Assembly: GCA_016705955.1 (NCBI GenBank)
Contig: JADJKO010000002.1
Location: forward strand, 434,001 to 498,000
Source: Flavobacteriales bacterium
GTDB taxonomy: Bacteria; Bacteroidota; Bacteroidia; Flavobacteriales_F; PHOS-HE28
Length of the DNA stretch: 64,000 nt
Direction: 5' to 3'
A model generated the notes under the pieces. The model was not told the origin of the DNA and did no database searches. It saw nothing but the letters and a program-made list of their open reading frames with translations. A program made the position numbers and the translations under genes. Within the stretch, counting starts at the first letter, position 1. Each line of letters begins with the position of its first letter. Shown piece after piece: positions 19,327 through 28,287 of the stretch.

Positions 19327-20322
19327 ATGCCTGTTTCTCTCGTCACCGGCGGCGCCGGCTTCATGGGCGCCCACCTCGTAAAGGAATTGCTGGCCATGGG
19401 CCACACCGTCGTCGCGCTCGATGACCTCAGCGGCGGCTTCGCCGATCAGGTGGATCCACGCGCCACCTTCGTACAGGGCTCCATCAATGATCATGAATTG
19501 ATCGAGCGACTCTTCGCCGAGCATCACTTCAATTACGTGTACCACCTCGCTGCATACGCCGCCGAGGGGCTCTCGCACTTCATCCGCCGATTCAACTACC
19601 AGAACAACCTCATCGGCAGCATCAACCTGATCAACACCAATGTGCGGCATGATGTGGAGTGCTTCGTCTTCACCAGCAGCATTGCGGTGTACGGTGCGTT
19701 GAAACCACCCATGCGCGAGGACATGCGCCCGGTGCCGGAGGACCCGTACGGCGTGGCCAAGCTGGCCGTGGAAATGGACCTCGCCGCCGCGCGCCACATG
19801 TTCGGGCTGGACTACGTCATCTTCCGTCCACACAATGTGTACGGAGAGTACCAGAACATCGGCGACCGCTACCGCAACGTGGTGGGCATCTTCATGAACC
19901 AGCTCATGCAAGGCCAGCCGCTCAGCGTGTTCGGTGATGGCGAACAGCAGCGCGCGTTCTCCTACATCGGCGACATCGCACCCATCATGGCCGTGGCCGC
20001 GGAGACCGCCTCCGCATATGGCGAGGTCTTCAATGTGGGGGCCGATACGCCCTACACCGTGAACCAACTCGCCACGCTGGTGATGGAGGCCATGGGCATG
20101 CACAGCGACGCGAAGCACCTGGAAGCCCGCAACGAAGTGGTCTTCGCCTTCAGCGATCACAGCAAGGTGGAACGCATCTTCGGTAAGCGAAAGGAGACCA
20201 CACTCGCCGAGGGGCTCGCCCGCATGGCTCCGTGGGCGAAAGCCACCGGCGCCCGTGCCAGCAGCAAGTTCGGGAACATCGAGATCGAGCAGGGTTTACC
20301 GCCGAGTTGGAAGGAGGGGTAG
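19327..20322 (+). CDS. NAD-dependent sugar epimerase/dehydratase
   Basis: 331-residue extended short-chain dehydrogenase. NAD-binding VTGGAGFMGAHLV is at the N-terminus; the catalytic triad is represented by FTSSIAVYG and DPYGVAK (Tyr and Lys). RPHNVYGEYQNIGDRYRNVV and FGDGEQQRAFSYIGDI are typical of UDP-glucose 4-epimerase-like members. It probably interconverts a nucleotide sugar for surface glycan synthesis together with the dehydratase upstream and the glycosyltransferase downstream. The exact sugar cannot be told. The start is the first ATG in frame after the TA pair, 84 bases from the toxin stop. Confidence 0.88.
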   Translation: MPVSLVTGGAGFMGAHLVKELLAMGHTVVALDDLSGGFADQVDPRATFVQGSINDHELIERLFAEHHFNYVYHLAAYAAEGLSHFIRRFNYQNNLIGSINLINTNVRHDVECFVFTSSIAVYGALKPPMREDMRPVPEDPYGVAKLAVEMDLAAARHMFGLDYVIFRPHNVYGEYQNIGDRYRNVVGIFMNQLMQGQPLSVFGDGEQQRAFSYIGDIAPIMAVAAETASAYGEVFNVGADTPYTVNQLATLVMEAMGMHSDAKHLEARNEVVFAFSDHSKVERIFGKRKETTLAEGLARMAPWAKATGARASSKFGNIEIEQGLPPSWKEG

Positions 20323-20337
20323 GGGCGGATTCGTCAC

Positions 20338-20735
20338 GCGTAGCCGTCACTGCGGCCTTGAGCCGCAGTCTCGTCAGTGTTGCGGACATACGTGCAATGA
20401 CTGAACAACGTGTTCACGGCTTCGGGCCGCAAGGTCGCCTTCGGCAGACCGCTGCGGAGATAATTCATGGACACCCTGTGTGAGTGGAAGTTCGGGCAAC
20501 TGGACAGCCGCGCTGCGAAGAAGCAGTAGGAGGCGTATGGGAGCCTCGACGGCATTTTGGTTGTGCGGCCCCCATCGTAGCCGTCACTGCGGCGTTCGCC
20601 GCAGTGACGGCTACGATGGGGGACTGCGGCGTTGGTGAGTGACGACTACGGGGGGTGACGATCGCGGCCGAGTAGAACGATAACGTCAGCAGGGCACGTC
20701 ACTGCGGCGAACGCCGCAGTCCCGTCAGCGCTTGC
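20338..20735. repeat. REP-like palindromic repeats, three copies
   Basis: The 522-base gap between the epimerase and glycosyltransferase genes has no supported gene but holds three copies of a hairpin built on ACTGCGGC/GCCGCAGT: about 20338-20384 (loop CTTGA), 20569-20622 and 20698-20735 (loop AA). Two copies share a CGTCAGNGNTTGCG right flank, and two share a GTAGCC left flank. They look like an intergenic mobile-repeat family of REP type. Confidence 0.7.
20569..20622. repeat. Perfect 26-bp inverted repeat with a TT loop
   Basis: The middle repeat copy is a perfect palindrome: 26-bp arms starting CCCCCATCGTAGCCGTCACT, ending GGCG, around a two-base TT loop. As RNA it would form a very stable hairpin. 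No T-run follows on either strand, so it is not a typical intrinsic terminator. Confidence 0.8.
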
Positions 20736-20780
20736 GCATAACCATCCCTGACCCATTCACCCCCAACCACCCGCCCCGGT

Positions 20781-20788
20781 TATCTTCG
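20781..20788 (+). promoter_or_regulatory. Possible -7 promoter element TATCTTCG
   Basis: TATCTTCG lies 56 bases before the glycosyltransferase ATG at 20845. It matches the TAnnTTCG form found elsewhere in the window. No convincing -33 element was seen. Confidence 0.3.
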
Positions 20789-20844
20789 GCCGCTCCTCAT
20801 TCCATGCACTCGATCTTCTGATCGTCTGATCCTTCGATCGGCCC

Positions 20845-21924
20845 ATGCCCTCGATCCTTTTCGTTGCCAGCCACCGTCCGGGGCGTAGTCCGAACCAACG
20901 GTTCCGGTTCGAGCAATACCTGCCGCACTTGGCGGCCAATGGCTTCCACTGCGAAGTGAGCTACCTGGTGGAGGCGAGCGACGACACGTACCTCTACACC
21001 CCCGGCCACTTCATTGATAAGCTCCGCTTCGTGCGTCGTTCCGTGGCCAAGCGCCGCCGCGACGTGGCGCGCATGACCGACTTCGACATCGTCTTCATCT
21101 GCCGCGAAGCGCTGATGACGCGCAGCACGCACTTCGAGCGGGCCTTCCGCAAAAAGGGCGCTCGCATCGTGTACGATTTCGACGACAGCATCTGGCTAAG
21201 CAACGTGAGCGATGCCAACCGCCGCTGGAGTTGGGTGAAGGACCCGAGCAAGACCAGCAAACTCATCGCCCTTGCTGATCGCGTCTTCGCCGGCAACAGC
21301 TACCTCGCTGAGTACGCGCGCGAATTCAACAACCAGGTCCTGATTGTACCCACCACGATCGACACCGGCGAGTACCAACCGCGCACTTCGCGACCCGAAG
21401 GACCCATCGTGATCGGTTGGAGCGGCAGCATCACCACCATCCAGCATTTCCAGTACGCCATCCCGGCGCTGAAGGCCATCCGCGAACAGTACGGCGACCG
21501 CGTGACCTTCCGTGTGGTGGGTGATGGCGGTTACCGTGTGCCGGCGCTCGGCATCACCGGCTTGCCGTGGCGCAAGGACACCGAGCTGGACGACCTGCGC
21601 GCGATGGACATCGGCATCATGCCCTTGCCGGATGACGAGTGGGCGCGCGGCAAGTGCGGCTTGAAAGGCCTACAGTATATGGCCCTCGGCATCCCCACGA
21701 TCATGAGTCCGGTGGGGGTGAACAGCACCATCATCCGCGATGGGGAGAACGGATTCCTCGCACACGACGTGGAGGAATGGGTGGCGAAGCTGGGCCGCTT
21801 GATCGACGATGCCGATCTTCGCCGCCGCATGGGTGCCGAAGCCAGAATTTCCGTGGAAAAGGACTGGAGCCTCGATGCCTGGAAGGACCGCTATCTTCAG
21901 CACTTCCGGGACATGATCGCGTGA
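20845..21924 (+). CDS. Glycosyltransferase, GT-B fold (GT4-like)
   Basis: 359 residues. The N-terminal Rossmann half begins MPSILFVASHRPGRSPNQRF and includes IVYDFDDSIWL. The C-terminal half has VIGWSGSITTIQHF, the DIGIMPLPDDEWARGKCGLK segment and YMALGIPTIMSPVGVN, the GT4-type nucleotide-sugar site with the conserved acidic/Lys pair. It probably transfers a sugar during surface polysaccharide or glycoprotein-glycan assembly at the cytoplasmic face. Donor and acceptor are unknown. It follows the REP-like repeats and belongs functionally with the epimerase and dehydratase genes. Confidence 0.88.
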   Translation: MPSILFVASHRPGRSPNQRFRFEQYLPHLAANGFHCEVSYLVEASDDTYLYTPGHFIDKLRFVRRSVAKRRRDVARMTDFDIVFICREALMTRSTHFERAFRKKGARIVYDFDDSIWLSNVSDANRRWSWVKDPSKTSKLIALADRVFAGNSYLAEYAREFNNQVLIVPTTIDTGEYQPRTSRPEGPIVIGWSGSITTIQHFQYAIPALKAIREQYGDRVTFRVVGDGGYRVPALGITGLPWRKDTELDDLRAMDIGIMPLPDDEWARGKCGLKGLQYMALGIPTIMSPVGVNSTIIRDGENGFLAHDVEEWVAKLGRLIDDADLRRRMGAEARISVEKDWSLDAWKDRYLQHFRDMIA

Positions 21925-21939
21925 AGGGAGAATACAAGT

Positions 21940-22110
21940 AGCCAGTTAGCAGTAGCCAATTTGCAGTAGCCAATAGCCAGTTAGCAGTAGCCAATAGCCA
22001 GTTTGCAGTCACCAGTTGCCAGTTAGCAGTAGCCAGTTTGCAGTCAGTAGTTGCCAGTTAGCAGTAGCCAATTTGCAGTAGCCAATAGCCAGTTTGCAGT
22101 CAGCGGTTTC
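21940..22110 (+). repeat. Degenerate short tandem repeat (GTAGCCAGTTAGCA type)
   Basis: Irregular repeats of AGTAGCCA, ATAGCCAGTT and TTTGCAGT blocks, period roughly 7 within 14-28-base higher-order units. No protein-like frame. Lies between the glycosyltransferase stop and gcvT. Confidence 0.8.
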
Positions 22111-22218
22111 AACTTTCACTTTTCTTCTTTCTTCTTTCATCTTTCATCTTTCATCTTTCCTCTTTCTCCTTCATCCTTCTACCTTCCTCTTTCACCTTTC
22201 AGCTTTCACTTTTCCTCT
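22110..22218 (+). repeat. Homopyrimidine CTTT-rich tract before gcvT
   Basis: Nearly uninterrupted C/T run made of TTTCATC, TTTCCTC and TTCTTTC words on the plus strand, reaching to two bases before the gcvT ATG. It could adopt unusual DNA structure or an unstructured U/C-rich leader. Together with the preceding repeat it occupies the whole 295-base gap. Confidence 0.8.
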
Positions 22219-22219
22219 C

Positions 22220-23338
22220 ATGTCCGACGCCACTGCCACCGCCCTGAAGAAGACCGCCCTTACGCACGTACACGAAGCGCTGGGCGCCAAGATGGTCCCC
22301 TTCGCGGGCTACCTGATGCCCGTGCAATACACCGGGGTGATCGATGAGCATGTGAACGTCCGCACGCACGTGGGCATGTTCGATGTGAGCCACATGGGCG
22401 AGTTCATCGTGCGCGGTCCGGGTGCGCTGGACCTGATCCAGAAGGTGATGAGCAACGACGCGAGCAAGCTCGAGGTCGGCAAGGTGCAATACAGTTGCCT
22501 GCCCAACACCGAGGGTGGCATCGTGGACGACCTGCTCGTGTACCGCATGCAGCACAAGGAGGACCATCACTACGTGCTGGTGGTGAATGCGAGCAACATC
22601 GAGAAGGATTGGAACTGGATCAACAGCCTGAACACCTTCGATGCGCAACTGGAGAACATCAGCGACCACATGAGCTTGCTCGCCGTGCAAGGCCCGAAGG
22701 CGGTGGATACGCTGAAGGGGTTCTTCGCGGAGGACATCGCCAGCATGCCGTACTACACCGCGCTGTACGCTGAGATGAAAGGGGTGGGGCTGGTGCTGAT
22801 CAGCGCTACCGGATACACCGGCGCGGGTGGCTTTGAGGTGTACATGCCCAACCCGCTCGCGGAGAAGGCGTGGAACGCGATCATGGAAGCCGGCAAGCCG
22901 CACGGCATCAAGGCGACGGGCCTCGCTGCGCGCGATACGCTCCGCCTCGAGATGGGATTCTGCCTCTACGGCAACGACATCGACGACAGCACGTCACCGA
23001 TCGAAGCCGGCCTGGGGTGGATCACCAAGTTCACCAAGGACTTCACCAACAGCGCGGCGCTGAAAGCACAGAAGGAAGCAGGGGTGAAGCGTAAACTCGT
23101 CGCCTTTGAATTGCTCGATCGCGGTATCCCGCGTCATGACCACCCGGTGGTGGATGCGGTAGGCACTGTCATCGGCAAGGTCACCAGCGGCACCATGAGT
23201 CCCTCATTGAACAAGCCCATCGGCCTGGCCTACGTGCCAACCGCGAACGCCGCAGTGGGCAGCGACATCCTCATCGATGTGCGCGGCAAGCATTTGAAAG
23301 GTGTGGTGGTGAAACTTCCTTTCTTACAGCAGGGTTAG
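22220..23338 (+). CDS. gcvT: Glycine cleavage system T protein (aminomethyltransferase)
   Basis: Transfers the methylene group from the aminomethyl-lipoyl H protein to tetrahydrofolate, releasing ammonia. Start set at ATG 22220 ([20 protein letters not shown]); the frame runs upstream through the C/T-rich tract, giving a meaningless Phe/Ser/Leu leader. The 372 residues show [31 protein letters not shown], the LAVQGPKA region, [14 protein letters not shown], the [20 protein letters not shown] folate-site segment and the C-terminal barrel with [12 protein letters not shown]. No gcvH or gcvP is nearby, which is common when the genes are dispersed. Confidence 0.95.
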   Translation: MSDATATALKKTALTHVHEALGAKMVPFAGYLMPVQYTGVIDEHVNVRTHVGMFDVSHMGEFIVRGPGALDLIQKVMSNDASKLEVGKVQYSCLPNTEGGIVDDLLVYRMQHKEDHHYVLVVNASNIEKDWNWINSLNTFDAQLENISDHMSLLAVQGPKAVDTLKGFFAEDIASMPYYTALYAEMKGVGLVLISATGYTGAGGFEVYMPNPLAEKAWNAIMEAGKPHGIKATGLAARDTLRLEMGFCLYGNDIDDSTSPIEAGLGWITKFTKDFTNSAALKAQKEAGVKRKLVAFELLDRGIPRHDHPVVDAVGTVIGKVTSGTMSPSLNKPIGLAYVPTANAAVGSDILIDVRGKHLKGVVVKLPFLQQG

Positions 23339-23343
23339 TAATT

Positions 23344-24303
23344 GTACCGCAAAGGACACGAAGCACACGAAGGTATTCTCGAGAAACCCGCTTGTGGTGA
23401 AACGTCCGTTCCTCGAACAGGAGTAAGAAATTGTACCGCAAAGGGCACAAAGCACACAAAGGCATTCTCAGGAGATCCTACGGCATGGCAGTCGACAACG
23501 GCATTCTTTGCGCCCTTCGTGTCCTTTGCGGTACCTCATTGAGCACGCACACAAAGGCATTCTCAGGAGATCCAACCGCATGGCAGTCGACAACGGCATT
23601 CTTTGCGCCCTTCGTGTCCTTTGCGGTACCTCATTGAGCACGACACACAAAGGCATTCTCAGGAGATCCTACGGCATGGCAGTCGACAACGGCATTCTTT
23701 GCGCCCTTCGTGTCCTTTGCGATACCTCAATGAGCACGACACACAAAGGCATTCTCAGACGATCCAACGGCATGGCAGTCGACAACGGCATTCTTTGCGC
23801 CCTTCGTGTCCTTTGCGATACCTCAATGAGCACGACACACAAAGGCATTCTCAGGAGATCCAACGGCATGGCAGTCGACAACGGCATTCTTTGCGCCCTT
23901 CGTGTCCTTTGCGGTACCTCATTGAGCACGACACACAAAGGCATTCTCAGGAGATCCAACGGCATGGCAGTCGACAACGGCATTCTTTGCGCCCTTCGTG
24001 TCCTTTGCGATACCTCATTGAGCACGACACACAAAGGCATTCTCAGACGATCCAACGGCATGGCAGTCGACAACGGCATTCTTTGCGCCCTTCGTGTCCT
24101 TTGCGGTACCTCATTGAGCACGACACACAAAGGCATTTTCAGGCGATCCAACGGCATGGCAGTCGACAACGGCATTCTTTGCGCCCTTCGTGTCCTTTGC
24201 GGTACCTCATTGAGCACGACACACAAAGGCATTCTCAGGCGATCCAACGGCATGGCAGTCGACAACGGCATTCTTTGCGCCCTTCGTGTCCTTTGCGGTA
24301 CCG
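23344..24303 (+). repeat. Nine-copy 96-bp tandem repeat array
   Basis: Units begin with GGCATTCTCAGG at 23461, 23556, 23652, 23748, 23844, 23940, 24036, 24132 and 24228; the first spacing is 95 and all others 96. Units differ only at a few sites (GGAGATCC/GACGATCC/GGCGATCC; GCGGTACC/GCGATACC; CATTGAG/CAATGAG). Two diverged half-copies precede at 23344 and 23434. The 20-mer GTACCGCAAAGGACACGAAG at 23344 is the exact reverse complement of the unit's CTTCGTGTCCTTTGCGGTAC. Because 96 is divisible by three, several frames stay open on both strands, but the repetitive peptides look non-coding. Confidence 0.92.
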
Positions 24304-24352
24304 ATCAAGTCGCACTTTCGGGTTACCTATTTTGGCGGTGAACTATTCAGCG

Positions 24353-25111
24353 ATGCAGGAAGAGATCCGCAATAGCGACTACAAGTACCGCGTGGAGACC
24401 TGCTTCTTCCCGCAGCAGTACCCGCTGTACGCCGAGGACATGGGCATCGTGGTGGTGATCGACATCCTACGTGCGACGAGTGCGATGGTCGCGGCTTTTG
24501 AAAGTGGGGTGGACCGCATCATCCCGGTGTCCACCATCGAAGAGGCGCGGGAGTACATCGGCAAGCCGGGCTACATCGCGGCAGCGGAACGCAACGGTGA
24601 AGTGGTGGAAGGATTCGCCTACGGCAATTCACCCTTGGCCTATGTGGACCAGGACCTGCGCGGCAAGACGATCGTGATGACCACCACCAACGGCACCAAG
24701 GCGATCAACCTCGCGAAGGATGCGCCGCGCTTGGTGATCGGTTCCTTCCTCAACCTCAGCGCGCTGAGCGAATGGCTTGTCTCACAGAACGAGAACGTGT
24801 TGTTGCTGTGCAGCGGTTGGAAGGACAAGTTCAACCTGGAGGACAGCGTCTTCGCCGGTGCGCTGGTGGAGCGTTTGCTCGACAGCGGCAAGTTCGGCGT
24901 GGAGGAGGACAGCAGCATCGCCGCCAAGTTCATGTACATGAGCGCGCGCGACAACTTCATGAGCATCCTGAAGGCCGCGCCGCGTCGTCGTCGCATTGAA
25001 CAATTGAAGTTGCTGCCCGACGCCAAGTATTGTCTCACGCCCGATCAGTGTACCGTGATCCCGATCCTGCGGAACGGGGAGTTGGTGCGCATGGTACCCC
25101 AGCCCGCATGA
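24353..25111 (+). CDS. 2-phosphosulfolactate phosphatase family protein (ComB-like)
   Basis: 252 residues from ATG 24353, just beyond the 96-bp repeat array; the frame is open through the repeats, so longer starts are artefacts. VVVIDILRATSAMVAAFESG, AERNGEVVEGFAYGNSP, IVMTTTNGTKAI and LLLCSGWKDKFNLEDSVFAG are the conserved blocks of the Mg-dependent ComB family. In methanogens the enzyme makes sulfolactate for coenzyme M. In Bacteroidota its substrate is uncertain, possibly sulfolactate for sulfonolipid-related metabolism. The stop overlaps the next gene's start (ATGA). Confidence 0.88.
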   Translation: MQEEIRNSDYKYRVETCFFPQQYPLYAEDMGIVVVIDILRATSAMVAAFESGVDRIIPVSTIEEAREYIGKPGYIAAAERNGEVVEGFAYGNSPLAYVDQDLRGKTIVMTTTNGTKAINLAKDAPRLVIGSFLNLSALSEWLVSQNENVLLLCSGWKDKFNLEDSVFAGALVERLLDSGKFGVEEDSSIAAKFMYMSARDNFMSILKAAPRRRRIEQLKLLPDAKYCLTPDQCTVIPILRNGELVRMVPQPA

Positions 25112-26112
25112 TCCGCAAAACGCTGCTCCTCTTCGTAGCGTTGGCGACGTTGGCACTGCTCTTCGTGCCGAATGTGATCGAAGTGGCGCAGGCGTGGGGA
25201 TTCTACGGCCACAAGCGCATCAACCGCATGGCGTGCTACACCCTGCCGCCGGAGATGTTCCCCTTCTTCAAACGGCACATCGATTTCATCAGCGACCACG
25301 CCGTGGATCCCGACCGTCGCCGCTACGCCGTACCCGATGAAGCACCGCGCCACTACATCGACATCGATCACTACGAAGCGCCCGGCGTGGATCCCTTCGA
25401 GGTGGTGCCGCGTAAGTGGAACGATGCGGTGACCAAGTACACCGAGGACACGCTGAAGTCGTACGGCATCGTGCCGTGGCATATCCAAGTGATGTATGGG
25501 CGTTTGATCGCCGCCTTCCAGCGCGGTGATGTGGACCGGATCCTGCGCAACGCTGCGGACCTGGGGCATTACATCGCCGATGCGCATGTGCCCTTGCACA
25601 CCACGGAGAACTACAATGGCCAACTCACCAACCAGTACGGCATCCACGCGTTCTGGGAAAGCAGGATCCCGGAGTTGAGCGCGGACAACTATGACCACTT
25701 CGTAGGCCGCGCGGAATACATCGATGATCCGCTGACCGCCGCGTGGGAGGCGGTGCATGCAAGCCACCTCTTGGTGGATAGCGTGCTGGGGATCGAGAAG
25801 CGCTTGAGCGAGAGCTTCCCCGAGGACCGCAAGTTCCAGATCGAATCGCGTGGCCGAACCACCGTGCGCAGCTACAGCGCCGACTTCACCAAGGCCTATG
25901 AGGACGCCATGATGGGCATGGTGGAACAGCGCATGAACGCGAGCATCATCGCCGTGGGCAGCTTCTGGTACAGCGCGTGGGTGAACGCGGGGCAACCCGA
26001 CCTGGACCGCTTGGAACAGAAGGATGTGAGCGACAGCTTGAAGCTGGTGCTGAAGGCCGAGGAGGAATTGTGGAAGGAGAACCAGAAGGGGTTCGGGAGG
26101 GAGCACGAGTAG
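25108..26112 (+). CDS. Secreted zinc-dependent S1/P1-type nuclease or phospholipase C
   Basis: Start at ATG 25108, overlapping the previous stop by four bases. A signal peptide (RKTLLLFVALATLALLFVPN) ends before AWGFYGHKRIN. In S1/P1 nucleases and bacterial phospholipase C the mature N-terminal Trp is itself a zinc ligand, and a Trp is correctly placed here. Further ligands are likely in the first His (YGHKRIN), the DLGHYIADAHVPLHTTENYNG block with its HxxxD motif, and GIHAFWES. It probably hydrolyses single-stranded nucleic acid or phosphodiesters outside the cytoplasm for phosphate scavenging. Nuclease versus lipase activity cannot be decided by eye. Confidence 0.85.
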   Translation: MIRKTLLLFVALATLALLFVPNVIEVAQAWGFYGHKRINRMACYTLPPEMFPFFKRHIDFISDHAVDPDRRRYAVPDEAPRHYIDIDHYEAPGVDPFEVVPRKWNDAVTKYTEDTLKSYGIVPWHIQVMYGRLIAAFQRGDVDRILRNAADLGHYIADAHVPLHTTENYNGQLTNQYGIHAFWESRIPELSADNYDHFVGRAEYIDDPLTAAWEAVHASHLLVDSVLGIEKRLSESFPEDRKFQIESRGRTTVRSYSADFTKAYEDAMMGMVEQRMNASIIAVGSFWYSAWVNAGQPDLDRLEQKDVSDSLKLVLKAEEELWKENQKGFGREHE

Positions 26113-26206
26113 TGCGGGGGCCTTGCGCTCGGCCTAATATTCTTCGTTCACGGGAGATTGTTGATCGACCAAGTCTGACATCTTGCCGACGAACGGCAGA
26201 TCCGCC

Positions 26207-26214
26207 TACTTTCG
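26207..26214 (+). promoter_or_regulatory. Possible -7 promoter element TACTTTCG
   Basis: TACTTTCG lies 20 bases before the ATG at 26235, with a TTG about 21 bases upstream of it. One mismatch to TAnnTTTG. It would drive the three-gene delta-60 run. Confidence 0.35.
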
Positions 26215-26234
26215 GGTTCACAAACACGGAACCC

Positions 26235-28283
26235 ATGCGGACCCTTCTATGCTTACTCGCAGTTGCCTTGGTGGGGAAGGGGGTGGCGCAGCAACCGGGA
26301 ATGCTGGACCTGTCCTTTGATACGGACGGGAAGGTGATCCTCGCGGACTTCGACAGCGTCGGCGCACCCGTTGTGGTACCCACCGCGGACCTCGGTGTGG
26401 TGATCGCGTTTCAGCAGATCGTGGATGGCATTCCGTTAACGCGTATGGTGCGGCTGTTGGAAGATGGTTCGTTGCATCAAGGTTTCGGGATCGGTGGTGT
26501 TGTGACCATCACAACGTTGGGCTCTTTCAGGGATCTGGTCATACAAGGGGATGGAAAGCCGGTCTTGATCGGTCGCATCATCAACGCATTGGATACGGGT
26601 GTCATGGTTGAACGATTCCTTGAGAATGGAGACGTGGACAGCAGCTATGGCATACAGGGCAGTGTGCTGGTACATGCGTCATTCGAGAATGCGAATCTGA
26701 AGTATGGTGGGATCATCCTCCCGGATGAGCGACTCGTGCTGCGTCTGAGCGATCGGATCATCCGGTTGGACCAAAGCGGAGTTGTCGATCCGACATTCGG
26801 GGTGCAAGGTGTTCTCTTGGTTCCCACCGGCGTTGGACCGATCGCGCTCTCCCCGAACAGTAGGTTGCGATGGACGAGCATGGGGAACAATGTGCCGAAT
26901 GAAGTGGACTTTGATGGTCAGGAGCAGACCATCGGATATCTGCTCAATGGTCCGCCGGTCGGTCCGGATAGCAGGATCTACGGTCCAATTGCCATTAATC
27001 ATTTCGATCAAACGATGGGGCATTGCGGGGGAATGCCGATCCCACCTGGAATTTCAGGTGGGGTGGTCCCAAGCTATGGGTTCGGGAAAGCCGTTGATCT
27101 GCAGTATGTGGTTGACCATCACGGGCAGGCAAACCATAGGGGCGTTATCCGATGGATGCCCGCATTTATCAATGGGTCCTACAATAGTTCGTCGGTTAGT
27201 GGTTTTTTGGGTCCGGTGACCGTGGATCAAAGCGGGAATTTCTTGATGGCCTTTAGCTATCTATCCTACACCTATTGGAACCCATTCCAAACAGTTGTAC
27301 CCCTGCAACCTGTTTGGAAGGTCAAGCGGAACATCCCGAGCTCCGGTAATCAAGACGCTTCGTTCGGGATCGGTTTCAACCCTCAAGATTCGACAGGTGT
27401 TGACGCTTCCTTCGATCCTGCTTCGATCCCGAAACCGCGTTCAATGGTTGTGCAACCGGATGGTCGGGTCGTAGTTGCTGGGACAAGCAATGTTGCAGGC
27501 ATCAACCGCATCGTCCTCGCCCGCTACCACAACATCCCCGACCCCCGTTCCACACTCTCCTTGCGCATGTTCCTTGGCGGCGCGTACGATGCGAGCACCG
27601 GCCTTATGCGCGATGATCTCCGCCAACAAGACTTGTTGCCCGCGTTGCAACCGTATGGTCCACCGTTCTACCCACCCGCCAACGGCGTTGGTCCATGGGC
27701 CGTTCCGCAACACGTATTGGATGTGGAAGGCGAGGACGCCGTGGTGGATTGGGTCTGGCTGGAGCTGATCAACGCATCGGACAGCAGCAACGTGATGGCC
27801 ACGCGCGTCGGGCTTGTTCACCGCAACGGCACGGTCACCAGCGCGGATGGTCATTCGCCCATCGACTTCAGCGCAGGCACGGGCAGCTACTTCGTGCGCG
27901 TGCGCCACCGCAACCACTTGGGCGTGACTATCGCCGAGCCGCTCACGCAGGGCGCATCGGTCACCACCGTGGATCTCACCGATCCGGCCACGGCCACTTT
28001 CGGCACCGATGCCCAACAAGAGGTGAACGGCGTGCGCATGCTCTGGCCCGGCGATGCCACCAGCGATGCGGCGATCAAATACGTCGGGCCGTTCAATGAC
28101 CGCGACCGGATCCTCGTCGCCATCGGAGGGAGCAATGTGAACGCCGTGCTTCCCGGCTACCGCACCGAGGATGTGAACCTGGATGGCGTGGTGAAGTACG
28201 TCGGCACCGCGAACGACCGCGACGTGATCCTGCAAGTGCTGGACGGGAGCATCAACGCGGTGAGACTGGAACAACGACCCTGA
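26235..28283 (+). CDS. Delta-60 repeat surface protein 1 with shared C-terminal module
   Basis: Start at ATG 26235 opens a signal peptide (RTLLCLLAVALVGKGVAQ). About 430 residues of delta-60-type repeats follow (GMLDLSFDTDGKVIL, GLHQGF-like and VDPTFGVQGVLLVPTG units, PDGRVVVAGTS), a fold resembling a beta-propeller. From about residue 440 comes the same C-terminal module found at 3-1970: LRMFLGGAYDASTGLMRDDL, DWVWLEL, RVRHRNHLGV, DAAIKYVGPFNDRD, EDVNLDGVVKYVG and the end RLEQRP. No T9SS type A motif. First of three tandem paralogues, four bases before the next. Exact function unknown; presumed exported or cell-surface. Confidence 0.85.
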   Translation: MRTLLCLLAVALVGKGVAQQPGMLDLSFDTDGKVILADFDSVGAPVVVPTADLGVVIAFQQIVDGIPLTRMVRLLEDGSLHQGFGIGGVVTITTLGSFRDLVIQGDGKPVLIGRIINALDTGVMVERFLENGDVDSSYGIQGSVLVHASFENANLKYGGIILPDERLVLRLSDRIIRLDQSGVVDPTFGVQGVLLVPTGVGPIALSPNSRLRWTSMGNNVPNEVDFDGQEQTIGYLLNGPPVGPDSRIYGPIAINHFDQTMGHCGGMPIPPGISGGVVPSYGFGKAVDLQYVVDHHGQANHRGVIRWMPAFINGSYNSSSVSGFLGPVTVDQSGNFLMAFSYLSYTYWNPFQTVVPLQPVWKVKRNIPSSGNQDASFGIGFNPQDSTGVDASFDPASIPKPRSMVVQPDGRVVVAGTSNVAGINRIVLARYHNIPDPRSTLSLRMFLGGAYDASTGLMRDDLRQQDLLPALQPYGPPFYPPANGVGPWAVPQHVLDVEGEDAVVDWVWLELINASDSSNVMATRVGLVHRNGTVTSADGHSPIDFSAGTGSYFVRVRHRNHLGVTIAEPLTQGASVTTVDLTDPATATFGTDAQQEVNGVRMLWPGDATSDAAIKYVGPFNDRDRILVAIGGSNVNAVLPGYRTEDVNLDGVVKYVGTANDRDVILQVLDGSINAVRLEQRP

Positions 28284-28287
28284 TCAC

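Noticed and set aside
18745..20160. Minus-strand frame spanning the TA pair and epimerase
   Set aside because: Crosses three supported plus-strand features and has no recognisable domain.
20569..20622. Intrinsic terminator
   Set aside because: The stem is far longer than usual, has no T-run on either side and belongs to a repeated family.
22110..22218. Glycine riboswitch before gcvT
   Set aside because: The leader is low-complexity C/T with no paired helices resembling an aptamer.
22094..22219. N-terminal extension of gcvT
   Set aside because: It translates the C/T tract into Phe/Ser/Leu repeats; the conserved protein starts at 22220.
23344..24303. CRISPR array
   Set aside because: Units are 96 bp and almost wholly identical, with no unique spacers and no cas genes.
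23508..24341. Repetitive 277-codon open frame and others through the 96-bp array
   Set aside because: All frames stay open only because the unit is 96 bp with few stops. The peptides are pure copies of the repeat, and the DNA lacks a codon bias like that of the neighbours.
25045..26106. Minus-strand frame opposite the S1/P1-like gene
   Set aside because: Antisense shadow typical of G+C-rich genes; His/Leu-rich with no motif.
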